Part shown: positions 24,711-35,319 of the stretch, piece by piece
How the letters are laid out: every line of letters starts with the position of its first letter
How positions within the stretch are numbered: position 1 is the stretch's first letter
DNA from: Callipepla californica brunnescens
Lineage: Eukaryota > Chordata > Aves > Galliformes > Odontophoridae
Direction: 5' to 3'
Length of the DNA stretch: 64,000 nucleotides
NCBI GenBank assembly: GCA_023055505.1
Contig: JALIRH010000007.1
Location: 11,721,773-11,785,772 of the forward strand
Notes under the pieces: model-generated
The model's database searches: none
What the model saw: the letters and a program-made list of their open reading frames with translations, nothing else
What the model was told of the DNA's origin: nothing
Translations under genes and position numbers: made by a program

Positions 24711-25342
24711 TGTTGTTAATGTTTGTGTTTAAGCTGTTTTTGTGGTATTAATTGAATACTTCCCCTGAAAGTCCTTCCATTTTCACCAACTTTAGGAAAA
24801 ACTTTGCCTCTGAGAATCATTTATGATCTTATCATCAACTTATAAGCAAAGGAAAGTAAGAAGTGCGTCAAAGCTAGTAAACTTCCTTCAGCAGTGATAT
24901 GACCAATTAAATTAAGATGCACTCTAAATGAATAACATCATTTATTTGCCACCTGCCCACCCTTGGCCAACATCTGCCCTTGTCCAGCTCTGTCTCTACA
25001 CCCAAACAGTGCTGCTTGGCTGTGAACAAGAAGGGACACAATGCCAGCTTCCCTTTTTCAGCAGATCCTGCTATGGTCATAAATTTATGGTGAGCATACC
25101 AATCAAGAAATCTTCCTATGTTCCCAAGAACTTATATTTTTCCCTATATTTCAATATAGGGAAATTCTATATTTCATTTCAGATGGGTTCTTTCTCAATT
25201 TCTGTTTCTTTTATAGCCTATTAACCCGTCTTATTCTAACAGCATTTTATAATATACATTTGTATATTTAAAAAAATGGCAACACTGACTTAAGCATCGT
25301 AATGTGTTGCACTTTTCTGTACATTTAGTACTTCATTACAGT
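24711..25342. other. Unique sequence with a strong palindrome
   Basis: No gene is recognised. A 12-bp inverted repeat with a 2-base loop lies at 25139-25164. The rest is AT-rich and uninformative. Confidence 0.55.
25139..25164. repeat. 26-bp near-perfect palindrome (hairpin)
   Basis: The left arm TTTCCCTATATT (25139-25150) and the right arm AATATAGGGAAA (25153-25164) are exact reverse complements, separated by TC. There is no U-tract terminator context or gene beside it. It could extrude as a cruciform or be a dyad binding site. No function is evident. Confidence 0.9.
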
Positions 25343-25924
25343 TAAGTAGGCCAATCCAAAAATAATGTCTCCTATTTATTTCCAGGGAAACAACCACAGA
25401 TATAAAGAACACAATAACACCATTTGACAGAGCAAATTCTCAGCTGAAAAAAAAAACAAAACAACACTATTTTGCAACATTGTCACCATTAGCTCTAAAC
25501 TTTTGTCTGTAATGAACAGGACCCTGCATGCTGCTCTCATAAAAATCTGCATGGTTGCCTGGAAAATGACTTATCTTTCATGACACTGTTGTCATGGCTG
25601 AAGTGTTCCATCCACAGCCTCACTGTACTCAGATCAACTGTTTTTGGTCTCCATGAACATTCAGAAAATGTCGATGAATGTCAGTGGGTGCCATTTTTTC
25701 CACATGGAGGAATTCAGTTTCACACCTTCGCTCCATACGCACTTCTATGTCAGACGCCATTATGTCAGACTGCCCCTCTGCTGCCATCTGTCACACAGCA
25801 ACAAAATGTAACAGAATATATTTGGGAAGGCTCAGCCTCTCCTGTCACAAAACCAGCATTCACTTCTGACATCATAAGCCAACATCATAAAACAGGGGGC
25901 ACTACTTTCAGAGCTTCCCTCACA
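25343..25924 (-). mobile_element. Internally deleted mariner (Galluhop/Mariner1-like) element
   Basis: The ends form degenerate terminal inverted repeats. The left 'aaaaataatgtctcctatttatt' region (25357-25380) pairs with the reverse complement of the right end ('aaacagggggcactactttc', about 25890-25909). The left end begins with TA, as expected for Tc1/mariner insertion. On the minus strand an ATG at 25760 opens a 43-codon stub beginning MASDIEVRMERRCETEFLHV and including MAPTDIHRHFLNVHGDQ, which resembles the N-terminal helix-turn-helix part of mariner transposase. It stops at 25629. The element is about 580 bp, far short of the roughly 1.3 kb of an autonomous mariner, and the catalytic D,D34D core is absent. 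A non-functional relic or non-autonomous derivative is most likely. Family naming is from memory. Confidence 0.85.
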
Positions 25925-26050
25925 CAACTAAAAAGGCTAGCTATATGAATTTGCAAATTACTTGAGTTCCGTTGACCCGTTTTGCTCATATGGCACCAAC
26001 AAGTGTACTGCTTGTAAAGAGCCCAAATGTATCAACCCTGACAACTACTT

Positions 26051-26065
26051 AAAAAAAAAAAAAAA
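26051..26065. repeat. Poly-A run (15)
   Basis: Uninterrupted run of 15 A residues. Confidence 0.95.
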
Positions 26066-26601
26066 CTGGATCTTCCATTAGCAGATTTTGATAAAAATCC
26101 ATATTTTGTTCCTTGTGATGTCATGAATAGCATTTTGTGCAAAGAAACAGCTTTTGAAAACATATTTTGGATTAGCCACAATTGGCATTTTGTCCTGTTA
26201 CAAACGTATTGGATGACAGTGATTTAAGTGAATTCCAAAGGCTCAGTCTGGTTGTTTCTTATCATTGAATCTGTCATTCACTTGTGCAACGGAGGAACAG
26301 CATGCTCCAGAAGCAGAATTATTGTGAATTGGTATGATTCCACTTGTTTTGCTGGAGGTAAAGTAATTTATTCCAACTGCAGTTCCTTGATCCCACAGTC
26401 TCTGACTGTAAGGTGGCAACTTTAACCTTAGTGTTACAATAGAGTCTTTTAAGCTATAAAACTACCTGGATCCTCATTAAAGTTTAGGAAGCTCAATACC
26501 AGTGCAGCTGCAAGCTCTGATGTCTGTACCTTTGGAAGAGGGTCTTAAGAAAGTCCCTTTTCAGAATCTGAATCTGTTATAAGGCTGAATAACTAGGAGA
26601 A

Positions 26602-26615
26602 ATATATATATATAT
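26602..26615. repeat. (AT)7 microsatellite
   Basis: Seven perfect AT units. Confidence 0.95.
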
Positions 26616-26799
26616 GTCTTAGCTCATACAGAATGGCAGTGAACTCAGACACCACAGGCAGCTGAGACAGTCAGAGGATGCAAGAGTTTCTGGTTTCTCC
26701 TTCTATATCTTCTGGGAAATCCTCTTGGAAACTTTGGAGAAACTTAGGGGTGACTACTATCGACAGTAATGAATAGCTACAGAGAGCCAGGATGGCTGG

Positions 26800-27905
26800 T
26801 AAGTTCTAACAGCTCTGTTAGCTGTACTTGACCAAAGGGTACTTTCAGATTTCTGTGTACAGCTGATTCCTGATCTGAGAAGGTCAAGCACCCTCTTGAA
26901 GAGGTGCTGGGGATTGTCCTATATAAGTCTACAGGCTCCAGAGAACAGTGTACATATATTTGATGGTGGTGAAGTGATACAACAGGCACAGGAGCAGCTC
27001 TCTCTCTGGCGTGCTAAAGAACTTGTTTCAAAGCAAGCTGCTGAAGGAGGATGCAGCTCTGGGGATGAAGGAATGAGTGGGTCCTTTGCCTGGGGCTGGG
27101 GCAGATGGGCTCCTTGTGTGTGTTCTGAGGGACTGTCTGTGTAGACAAATAAGCAGCTATGGGAGGCGGTCCACAGACTGTGCCATGCTGGAGATAATGA
27201 GAAAGAGATGGACAGAAATTTCTCCAAGAGTCTGCAGCTTCAAGAGCTTAAACCCTTGACTGCACTGAATGAGGAGGAGGACAAACCTATGCTAGAAAGC
27301 TGTGACTCCTGGTACCAAGATGATGAGTTTGTATGCAAACCTGCAACTGTAGAGTAGGTTCAGTGACCTGGTAGCAGATGAATGGCTGGAAGCTGTATCC
27401 AAAGATGCATTTGAACTGGCTGAGCTTGAACTTGGTCTCAGCATCAGGAGGAAGAGATAGTATTAGCTGTGGGAGACTCCTTGCTGCCAGGGATAGAGGC
27501 CACCATCTGCTGATCTGACCTGTTGTCTAGGCAGGTTTACTGCTTGCCATGTATTTGGATCCAGGATGTTGTCGACAGGTTGCCAAGGTTTGTCTAGTCA
27601 TCAAACTATTACCTCCTACTGTTCTTCCATGTGGGCACCAGTGGTACTGGCAGGGGAGACCTGGAGTGTAGCAAACATGGCAATATCTCACTGTAGCAAA
27701 GCGCCAAGGGTGTGCAAGCCCAGATGGCATCTCTTTGATCCTGCTAGTAAGGGAAAAGGACCTGATTGAAGCCTAGATAAATCCTTTGGGTCAACAGACA
27801 TACTGAGAATAGGCTCTTAGAAATATGGGACTCTCCGAGGATTGAAACAAAGATAGCATCCACCTGATCAAGTTCATGAAGAACCTTCACCAGCAGGCTA
27901 ACTGT
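26800..27905 (+). mobile_element. CR1 5' region: decayed ORF1 with SGNH-esterase domain
   Basis: CR1 ORF1 encodes a nucleic-acid-binding protein with a coiled coil and an SGNH-type esterase domain. All but about the last kilobase of CR1 copies is usually lost. Here a Lys/Glu/Leu-rich coiled-coil-like stretch (about 27195-27350) precedes the esterase. VGDSLLPGIE (GDS at 27472-27480) is block I. DVVDRLPRF follows, HVGTSGTGRGDLE (27628-27666) is the region of the GTND block, and DSIH (27852-27863) preserves the C-terminal Asp-x-x-His pair. Blocks I and III share a frame but have an in-frame stop between them. A frameshift separates them from DSIH, and the GTND block reads GTSG. It is a pseudogene copy. 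The left boundary is approximate. The assignment rests on ordered motif recognition. Confidence 0.85.
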
Positions 27906-27915
27906 GGAAGGACAG

Positions 27916-28390
27916 TCACAGAATCACAAAGTTACAGAATGGCTTGAGTTGGAAATGGCTATTAAAAGTCATCTAGATCATCCAGCCTGCTATGAGAGGT
28001 CCACTAGATCAGATTGTTCAAAGCCTCTATCCAGCCTGATCTTGATCTCTTCCAGAGAAGGGGCATCCATATGAGCAACCTCTTAGGAAAAGATTTCTTC
28101 ATTATGTCTAATTTAAGTCTATCCTCTTCTAGTTTAGAGCCGTTACCCCTTGTTCCAGTACTATGAGCCCTGATAAAAGTCTCTCCCCAACTTTCTTCTA
28201 AGCCCCCTTTACGCAATAAATTCTCCTCAGAGCCTCTTCTCCAGGCTGTACAACTCCAGCCTTTCTATTAAGGAGAGATGCTCTTGTCTTCTAATTAATT
28301 TTGTGATCCTCTCTGGACTCACTCTGACAGATTTGTGTCTCTCTTGCACTGGGGGTCACAGATCTGGTTGCAGTACTACAAGTAGACAGC
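27916..28390 (-). mobile_element. CR1 LINE 3' end, inverted between two plus-strand CR1 pieces
   Basis: The plus strand begins 'tcacagaatcac', the reverse complement of a CR1 terminus, followed by 'cttgagttgg', 'agtcatctagatcatccagc', 'ccccttgttccagtactatg' and 'cagagcctcttctccaggct'. Read on the minus strand this is the end of ORF2 plus the whole 3' UTR. It lies directly between an ORF1 piece on the left and an RT piece on the right, both of opposite orientation. 'gacag' occurs just before the left end and just before the right junction, which may be a short target-site duplication, although CR1 often makes none. Confidence 0.92.
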
Positions 28391-28895
28391 AGGATGGATT
28401 GAGAACTGACTGAACTTTCAGGCTTAAAGTGTTGTAATGAGTGGTGTGAAGTCCCCTTGGTGGTCATACACTAATAGTGCGATCAATACCGGGGTTGCTG
28501 CTCTTTATGTCTTTGTTAATGATCCCTTAATGGCAATGAGGCAGTGTACATCATCAGCAAGCTTGCAGTTTCCCCTGGTAGACTGCAGGATGACCACGAG
28601 CCACCAGTGTGCCCTGGTGGCCAAAAAGGCCAATGGTATCCTGGGGAGCATTACAAAGAGCATAGCCAGAGGGTTGAGGGAGGTGATCCTCTCCCTGTTC
28701 TCTGCCCCTGTGAGTCCACATCTGGAATACTGTGTCCAATTCTCACCTCCCCCATTCAAGAAAGACAGGGAACTTCTAGAACAGGCAGCAGCTCTCATAA
28801 AAACACCTGAAGACAGATAAACCTAAAGAAGATAGAGACATCTTTCTCAGGGGTGCCCACCAGCAGGACAAAAGGAAATTGCTGTAAAACAACAA
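28391..28895 (+). mobile_element. CR1 LINE fragment: end of reverse transcriptase and post-RT region
   Basis: It begins 'aggatggattgagaactgac', which is CR1 RT sequence. It continues through 'ctttatgtctttgttaatgatcc' (the segment before the FADD box) and 'cagtgtgccctggtggccaa', giving [17 protein letters not shown]. 'ctggaatactgtgtccaattc' and 'ctcaggggtgcccaccagcagg' then follow. The FADD region is damaged: after 'atcatcagcaagcttgcagt' a deletion of roughly 100 bp or more joins it to the post-RT segment. A long frame stays open across 28437-28820, but it is a deletion product and not a gene. The CR1 3' terminus is missing. Confidence 0.9.
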
Positions 28896-30796
28896 GATGC
28901 ACATGGCACTTAAGCCAATCACAATCAATAAAGATAAATCACTGTTTACTAAGCTGTTAAGCTGTTACAAGACTTATGTACTTTGAATATATTAAGTAAC
29001 TTCCAGCAACTTTTGCAGAGAGATTTAGAAGCAAGAGGCAGTACTTCAGTGATTGCTGCCTTAGCTCTGTGATGTGTTTACTCTTGCAAGGTGCACATGC
29101 TTAATGCTTACCTTTGCTAGGCAATAGAAGATACAGGCAGAGAAAAAAGACATTCTCCCTAGTCACACACTTTACAAAGGCCAAGATTCTTTGCACATAA
29201 AGCCTCAAACAGCTCCAGATGCATTTAGTTTAGGGGTTGCCTTATGCTTGCAGCATGCAGTACAAGGTAGCTATCCTCAGGAAGGGGTTCACATTTTGCA
29301 TAGGCTGAATGGCTATTTTGTCCACTGACAATTGGCAGAGCCAAAAATGCCTAAGCTCCTGTCCCCAGTGCTTCTGTTAAACTTCAAAAATTAGTGTGTG
29401 TGGATAAATGTGGTCTTGGCTATATTTCTTTAACAAAGAAACGACAATAGTATTAGTATTTTCCTTCAGCTGTTTTCAGAGTAATGTGTAGGGATGTGTT
29501 TACCCTTCACCAGTAGAAGGACATGCTCAGAAAAATGAGGAAAAGTTCAGCAACAAAATTGTATATAAAAGAGATTCCAAGTGGAAAAAATGTAGTTCTA
29601 TGCAGATGCTGCCAGAGGGAATATAAAATCAGGTTTCTATGGCCTCAGTCACCTGGAGAGGCATAACTCCATCTAAGCCACTCTCTGTTTAAATCTTCCA
29701 CAGGGAAGTGAAGACACTTGCCTCCCTCGGAGAGGATTATCTGTTATAAGGATGGCAAAGGTGGTAATTTCTTCTGCTTTCTCCCACAAGTTAAATCCTG
29801 GATTGCATAGATACAGTTACATACCTACACAGGCTTATGGAAAGTCTGGTTTTGTCTGTTTTGTACAGACCATCGTGTCAAAGAAATTCTGAAATAGCCA
29901 CGAGACCCCAAAATGTAGGGTTCCCAATGCGAGCAGAAGGCTTGGCACATAGAAAAGTCTAAGAACAAAGCAGCCAACATCCTTTCTCCAGAGACAAAAC
30001 ACATTTTTGTCTGTGACATGCTTACTCTCCATCTGCTCAGGAGAGGGAAAGTTTCCCATATGGCACTGCAGTGGGCTAGTGAGTCACTCTATTGACTCAC
30101 TCCACAAAATGCACAATTGAATGTTAAGTAACTTAAGTCAGCTTTAATGGGTACAACATATGTATACTTCCTGAATGCAAAATATATAAACTATTATTAT
30201 GCCACCCCTTATTTTACTAATGATGGTACTTCATTGATTAGTAATTGATTCCTAACTGTTTATTAATTGGAGTTATTATTCTCTGAGTAATTTGGGCCTC
30301 GAATTATCAATTTTGAGTCAGTTAGAAGTGCATCCATTTCTTCCATATCACATTAAATTTCACATATTTTTATGTCAAATATGTAAGTAGTGTCTTGAGC
30401 CAGACACGTTAGGCAAATGAGATATTTATTACTGGTTTAGATCTGATATGAAGGTTTTATTTTCAGTTTTAGAGAAAAAGACTCCCCACTAGTCTTACTC
30501 ATATATCAAAAGTGACCTGTATGTTTTAAGAGAATACTGATTTTTAAATAATATATCAAGCTGGGGATGATTCACAAGGCAGGACAATTATGGGATGATC
30601 TGCTGTTATAGACTGCAATTTGGGCCATTTTTGTTATTTTGTTTATTATCAGGAATGGATCCTCGGTTTTAACTGCTTTCCTAACACTCTGCTTGTAGCA
30701 TGAAGGAGATAAAGGAGCCATGACCTCTCTTACTATGTGTGGTTGCTAAGTTATTGCCAATCTTGCAATGCCATTGTGATCCTGGCTAAAGAAACT
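28896..30796. other. Unique sequence, no gene supported
   Basis: No gene, RNA or transposon is recognised. Open frames such as 29835-30059 (minus) have no domain. 30040-30300 is AT-rich with repeated TTGATTAGTAATTGATT-like words. Confidence 0.5.
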
Positions 30797-30920
30797 GAAA
30801 GGTAAGAGAAGTCATCATGAGGCCTCATCCGGAGTTCTGTGTCCAGAACTCAGATCCTCAGTACAAAGGAGACATAGAGTTCCTGGAGCAAGTGCAGGGA
30901 AAAACTTAAAATGATGAGAG
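30797..30920 (+). mobile_element. CR1 LINE fragment, post-RT region
   Basis: 'ggtaagagaagtcatcatga', 'ggcctcatccggagttctgt' and 'gacatagagttcctggagca' match the CR1 segment just downstream of the RT domain, with an internal gap of about 20 bp. It ends abruptly at 'aaaatgatgagaga', where the family consensus continues. The next bases belong to a different CR1 region. Confidence 0.85.
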
Positions 30921-31116
30921 ACTATCAAGGCAAGGTGGAGTGAAAGAACAACTGGAATGCATCAAGCTCTGCCAAGGAATGAATGTTAAACAAGTGGAGA
31001 ACTTATGGATGAGAATAAAGTGCCAGGATAATTTGGTTGACACTGTTGTGAGTGTTTACTATAAACCATATAACTGGGAGGAGGAAGCTGAGGCGGCCTT
31101 CTACAGACAATTAAAA
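30921..31116 (+). mobile_element. CR1 LINE fragment, apurinic-endonuclease region of ORF2
   Basis: One frame stays open from 30940 (MKEQLECIKLCQGM) through ENLWMRIKCQDN to YYKPYNWEEEAEAAFYRQL (about 31056-31112). This matches the CR1 ORF2 endonuclease segment (family pattern E-x-LWVRIKG...VGVCYRPP...EEE.DEAFY.QL). The endonuclease lies in the 5' half of ORF2 and is seldom retained. It abuts a piece from the 3' side of ORF2 in the same orientation, so the order is reversed relative to an intact element. A small deletion removed part of the GGGVALYV stretch, leaving GGVKEQLEC. Confidence 0.82.
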
Positions 31117-31591
31117 ATACAATACTTTGTACAAAGAACAATATTTTTCCCTCACTTTTCTTTCTTTTTAAAGGGATAATGGAAGAAAATGACAAAATAT
31201 TTTGGATATCTAGATTTTCCCCAGCCCTTACCTGTGTAACTCAGTACTGTTTTATTTGTTTCCTCTGAAAAAACAAATAATTTCCTTAGTTTAAGATCCA
31301 ATTGCAGATTTTATTGCTGCCAGTGATGGATTCCTGTCTATAAGTATATAGACTATTTAGTCAGAATATGCTGACATTCATCCTGTCACCCTTCTCACCA
31401 GAGTCAGAAAGATTTTTTGAGGGCTTCTCAGCACAAGAAAATGCTTATAATTTTGTATGAATTTATATATGTTTATGGTGTGAAAAATTAAGTGCAACAT
31501 TGAAATAATGAAAGCTGTTTAACTCACACAATCCCTCATGCTCTAGAAAGCAAGTTGTGAGAGTTCTATATTCTATATTCATTTGTACTCT

Positions 31592-31635
31592 TCATGCTAT
31601 AGAAAAAATAAAGTCATCCTATAGAAAAAATAAAA
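31592..31635. repeat. 22-bp tandem duplication
   Basis: Two adjacent copies of a 22-bp unit share the exact 16-mer ctatagaaaaaataaa at 31597-31612 and 31619-31634. Each copy carries an AATAAA hexamer. Confidence 0.9.
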
Positions 31636-34192
31636 TGCACTGACCTTTCCCCCTAACAATTCTGATCCCCTCTAAAGCCATCAGCCCATCTGTTTTAACC
31701 TACTTTCTCTCTCTAATTACAAATGGTAGAGATAAAAGGGGATTGTGTTCCTCCAGTATCACTCAGGCTCATGTTTTGGTGACATTTAAGCTATGCAAAC
31801 TTGTGAGCAGAGCTTTAGATAATTAAAGGGAAATTTGTGTTTGGAATTTCTCTTTAAAACAGCTCTTTGATTATATTCTGATGTCATTTGGGGTTCAGCA
31901 TCTTGCATACTAGATGTGTATACTTTGTGTGTGTATTTTTGCTTGACTGGTTTTTGATGCATGCTTTTTTAAAAAAGTTCTTTTTTTTCCTCTCTGGATG
32001 GCTTCAGGTTTCTTATGTATCAACCTTTGCTCCCTGTTTAAAAAAAAAATCCAAGCACCTGACCCTGGCTTCACTTTAGGAGGCCTGTTTGGTAGGAAGT
32101 AAGTGCTGGAATGTTTCAGCTTTCAGAACCATAAAGATTCAGATTTATAGTCAGTCTGTTTATACTCTATCATATCACGTGTGGTAGCATAGGATATCAA
32201 AGCAAGAAAGTCTACGGGACTACCACCATTTCAAATGAAAAATAGTTCCTAGTTTTGGCATAATGCAGCACAGATGGAAAGTTGTGCTTTTCTGTTTTAC
32301 TGTTTCTGTACATTACTCAGACAATAAATACTGGACAAATCATGCAGTCATTTCTAAGGCTCCATATAACCTATTTTACCAGTATCAGCTGCTGTAGTTT
32401 TACATTCCTTAGAGAAAAGCTGCCGAGGTTCCGAAGTTTTATAAGTCATTTCAAGGAGACCTCACAAATAAAAATGGATGGAAAATATGGCCTGGTTGTA
32501 ATAACCATACACTTAGCTCTGCATCTTCATGTGACAGCCAAAGTTCTTGCTAGTGTTGTGTAGAATTTTCATTCTTTGAAGCAGTACTTATTTAATGTTA
32601 TTACTAATACATCTGCTGTATTCTAGTGCATTTTGCATCTTCACTTCAAGACCACTGCACAACAGAAACATTCAGTAATCATGTCATTTCTGGTCTTCTG
32701 TATGAATGGAGAAGCCAGGAAGGGTTTTCCAGCATCTAGGGTAGCAGAACTAACATCCTCAAAATAAATGCTGAGCAAGATGCCACTCTCTAGAATGAGA
32801 CCAATCACTGCTTTGCACAACAGGGGTAAACACCAGTAGTACCTGCACCTCATCTGCTTCTTCCACAGAAACCTGCCAATCCAATAGTGGATCCACAATC
32901 TGGAAAATCAACTTTCTTCAAGATTTTTAGTTCAAGCTACATCACTGATATCCAGCAAGGTCCAATTACTAAACTTCTCCATCTTCTTGAAATATCAGTG
33001 ATGGAGTAATAAAAAGAAAATAAAAGTGAAAAGACTAAAGAAACATGGGAAATTAATTACTTGTGAGACTGTGCTGCAAGACTTTGTAGGTAGGTTGGAG
33101 GAAAAAAGATATAGATATCTGTAAAGAAAAAGTCATAGCATTTTTTGAATGGATTTCCAGCTGCCTCCTTCATGACACAGGCTGGCCTCTGTCCACCTGG
33201 GGTTAGGAGGAAAATGGCCATTTAGCAGTTGTCATATCACTACTGCAGTCAGTACTGTCAAGGAAGATTAAAGAGCTTTTTCAGCATCTGATACTAATCA
33301 TTCCCCTAAAATAACTTTTGGTGAGAGAAAGTAGTTCTTATGCCACTGCTATATTCAACTGTAATAATGAAAATGTTTTCTTAACCAACAGAATTTACAG
33401 TGACTCAGTTTGGAGAGATCAAGGGATAGTAAGCTTCTGAATATGTGTCTTTACATTTGTTTGCTTGATAACATGCTTCAAATAATAGATTTCAACTGTT
33501 TTTTACTATTGTCCAAACTGTGCATTTCTTCTATAATACTTGCTATCCACTTTTCTTTCATTTATGGATTTTTTTTAGAACGTGTGGATTCTTCTTTTCA
33601 ATTGATTTCCATTATCTCAATTTTAAACATTTAAAAACTCAGGACAATAAGTTCAGAAAAAAAGTACATACATCCAAGAAAGGGTATTTTGTTAGACGTA
33701 GTAGTAAATTGGTTCAGTGGTGGTTTCTTTGTTTTTGCTTTGTTTTAATATAGATTGCAGTATTGTACTGCAATCATATCCAAGGCTGGATGTAGAGAAC
33801 ATTGCTTATTGAAAGCTAAACTAATAGACTAACAAGTTCAGCACCTGGGTGTAAGCACTGTGTGAATACAACAGATCATACTGTAATTTTTTTGGCACAG
33901 TTTTGGTCTGAGCCAATTACTGTTATCATGGGCATGATCTGTAAGGTGGCTTGGGCTAGGCAGTGCTCTCAGTGGGCAGTTTGAACCCAGCCACTCTTTT
34001 TCAGGACAGAAGGGAGACAAGAGAGCTTGGTCAGCTTATGTGAACAAACTCATTTTCAACCTTAGCTTTAAATTTCTCTTTGTTCCATGTTTGAATCAGA
34101 GCATTACTGTTTTGGTTTAATTTAATTTAATTTATGTAGAAGAGTGATTTTACTGTTGTGGTCTGCTATTTTTATTACAATAGCAGAAAATT

Positions 34193-34209
34193 AAAAAAAA
34201 AAAAAAAAA
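34193..34209. repeat. Poly-A run (17)
   Basis: Uninterrupted run of 17 A residues. Confidence 0.95.
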
Positions 34210-34587
34210 TCAGTTGTTTCCAAGCTCCTGTAGTTTTTACAAGTGAAAAAAAACTATAAATGGTGTCTGACTTAAATGCTTCACATGAATAAGGGAGTTT
34301 GAGGCCCTACCCAGTGAGGTACTGAGCAGCCTTGTGAAAGTTGGGCCAGATGGCTTTGCTAGGGATAAACAAAAAAGAGTGGAGAGAGAGTAAGCAGTGA
34401 GAACCATTTAAGGACTACAGAGACAGGAGAGACTTTGACCCCTGGACCACCTCAGACAGAGGGAAAAATATTTTAGTTCTCAGGAATCATTCTGAGACTC
34501 AGGAGAAGAAATTATCACGAGAGATACTCTTACCTAGGGCCTTATTATCCCTCTGAGACTTTTAAAGTGTTCCCACAATAAGAAATC

Positions 34588-34620
34588 TTTTTTTTTCCTT
34601 TTTTTTTTTTTTTTTCTTTC
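34588..34620. repeat. Polypyrimidine tract
   Basis: T-rich run with a few C residues. Confidence 0.9.
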
Positions 34621-35319
34621 TGTGTTTCAGCTCCTTCTTTGGGAAAAAAATCTGTTTCAGTCTCATCCTTACATCATCCTACCCTAATACATCCCAGCTG
34701 GAGGGACTTCCCCTTCATAACCATCATTTTCCCCTGCATGAGGCAGATCTATACCCCTTGACCTGCTTTTCTATGGCTTTGGCTGAGATTGGAATCAGAA
34801 CAGAATTCGGGCACCTCTGTTCTTCCCTCCATATGCACATACACACACCATCTTGATGCTACAATGCCTACATCTTGAGCATCCTGAGGCCTTAGGACAG
34901 CAACCAGATCAAGACTAAATCCTTCTAGTGTTTTTCTGTGAGGGGTGAAGTATATGCACATCTAAGGTGGAGAGGTGAGAATGCATCTAACTTGGGGACA
35001 AGGTGCAGTATTGGGGCATCGTCTCAGCCAGGTATGTAAGTGATGTTCTATGAGCAAGATACTGCAACATGAGTGTGGACATAGCCAATTTCTGTAGCTT
35101 ATGCATAACATTAAAAGATCCATTTGTGTCTAACTTCTGGTAGGAAGATCCCTTGCTTGGCTAGAACAAAGAGAGTTAATAGAGAGAGGAAAGTTACGCT
35201 CCCTAGTAGCCACTTCTGCTGTACTGCGCAAAGCAGCATCTCCCTTAATCCTCATGGTGTTTTCCTGTGCAGAGAAAGAGGTTTTTATTTTCCTGTAATG
35301 AAGGGTGCAGTAAGTTGAG

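Larger units (their letters stand above)
25925..26799. other. Unique sequence with short simple repeats
   Basis: No gene is recognised. A poly-A run lies at 26051-26065 and an (AT)7 run at 26602-26615. The rest is uninformative. Confidence 0.55.
31117..35319. other. AT-rich unique sequence, no gene supported
   Basis: No gene is recognised across 4.2 kb. It contains an imperfect 22-bp tandem duplication (31592-31635), a poly-A run (34193-34209) and a pyrimidine tract (34588-34620). The stretch at 34280-34520 is purine-rich and differs in texture from its surroundings, but I cannot assign it to a repeat family. Confidence 0.5.

Noticed and set aside
25580..25948. 122-codon open frame (plus)
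   Set aside because: Antisense to the mariner transposase remnant.
28437..28820. 127-codon open frame (plus), possible domesticated RT fragment
   Set aside because: It is a CR1 piece joined by an internal deletion, lacks the RT catalytic box and any start context, and its flanks show ordinary decay.
34280..34520. Possible unclassified LTR or repeat, from its purine-rich texture
   Set aside because: No TG...CA ends, target duplication or known block could be found by eye.
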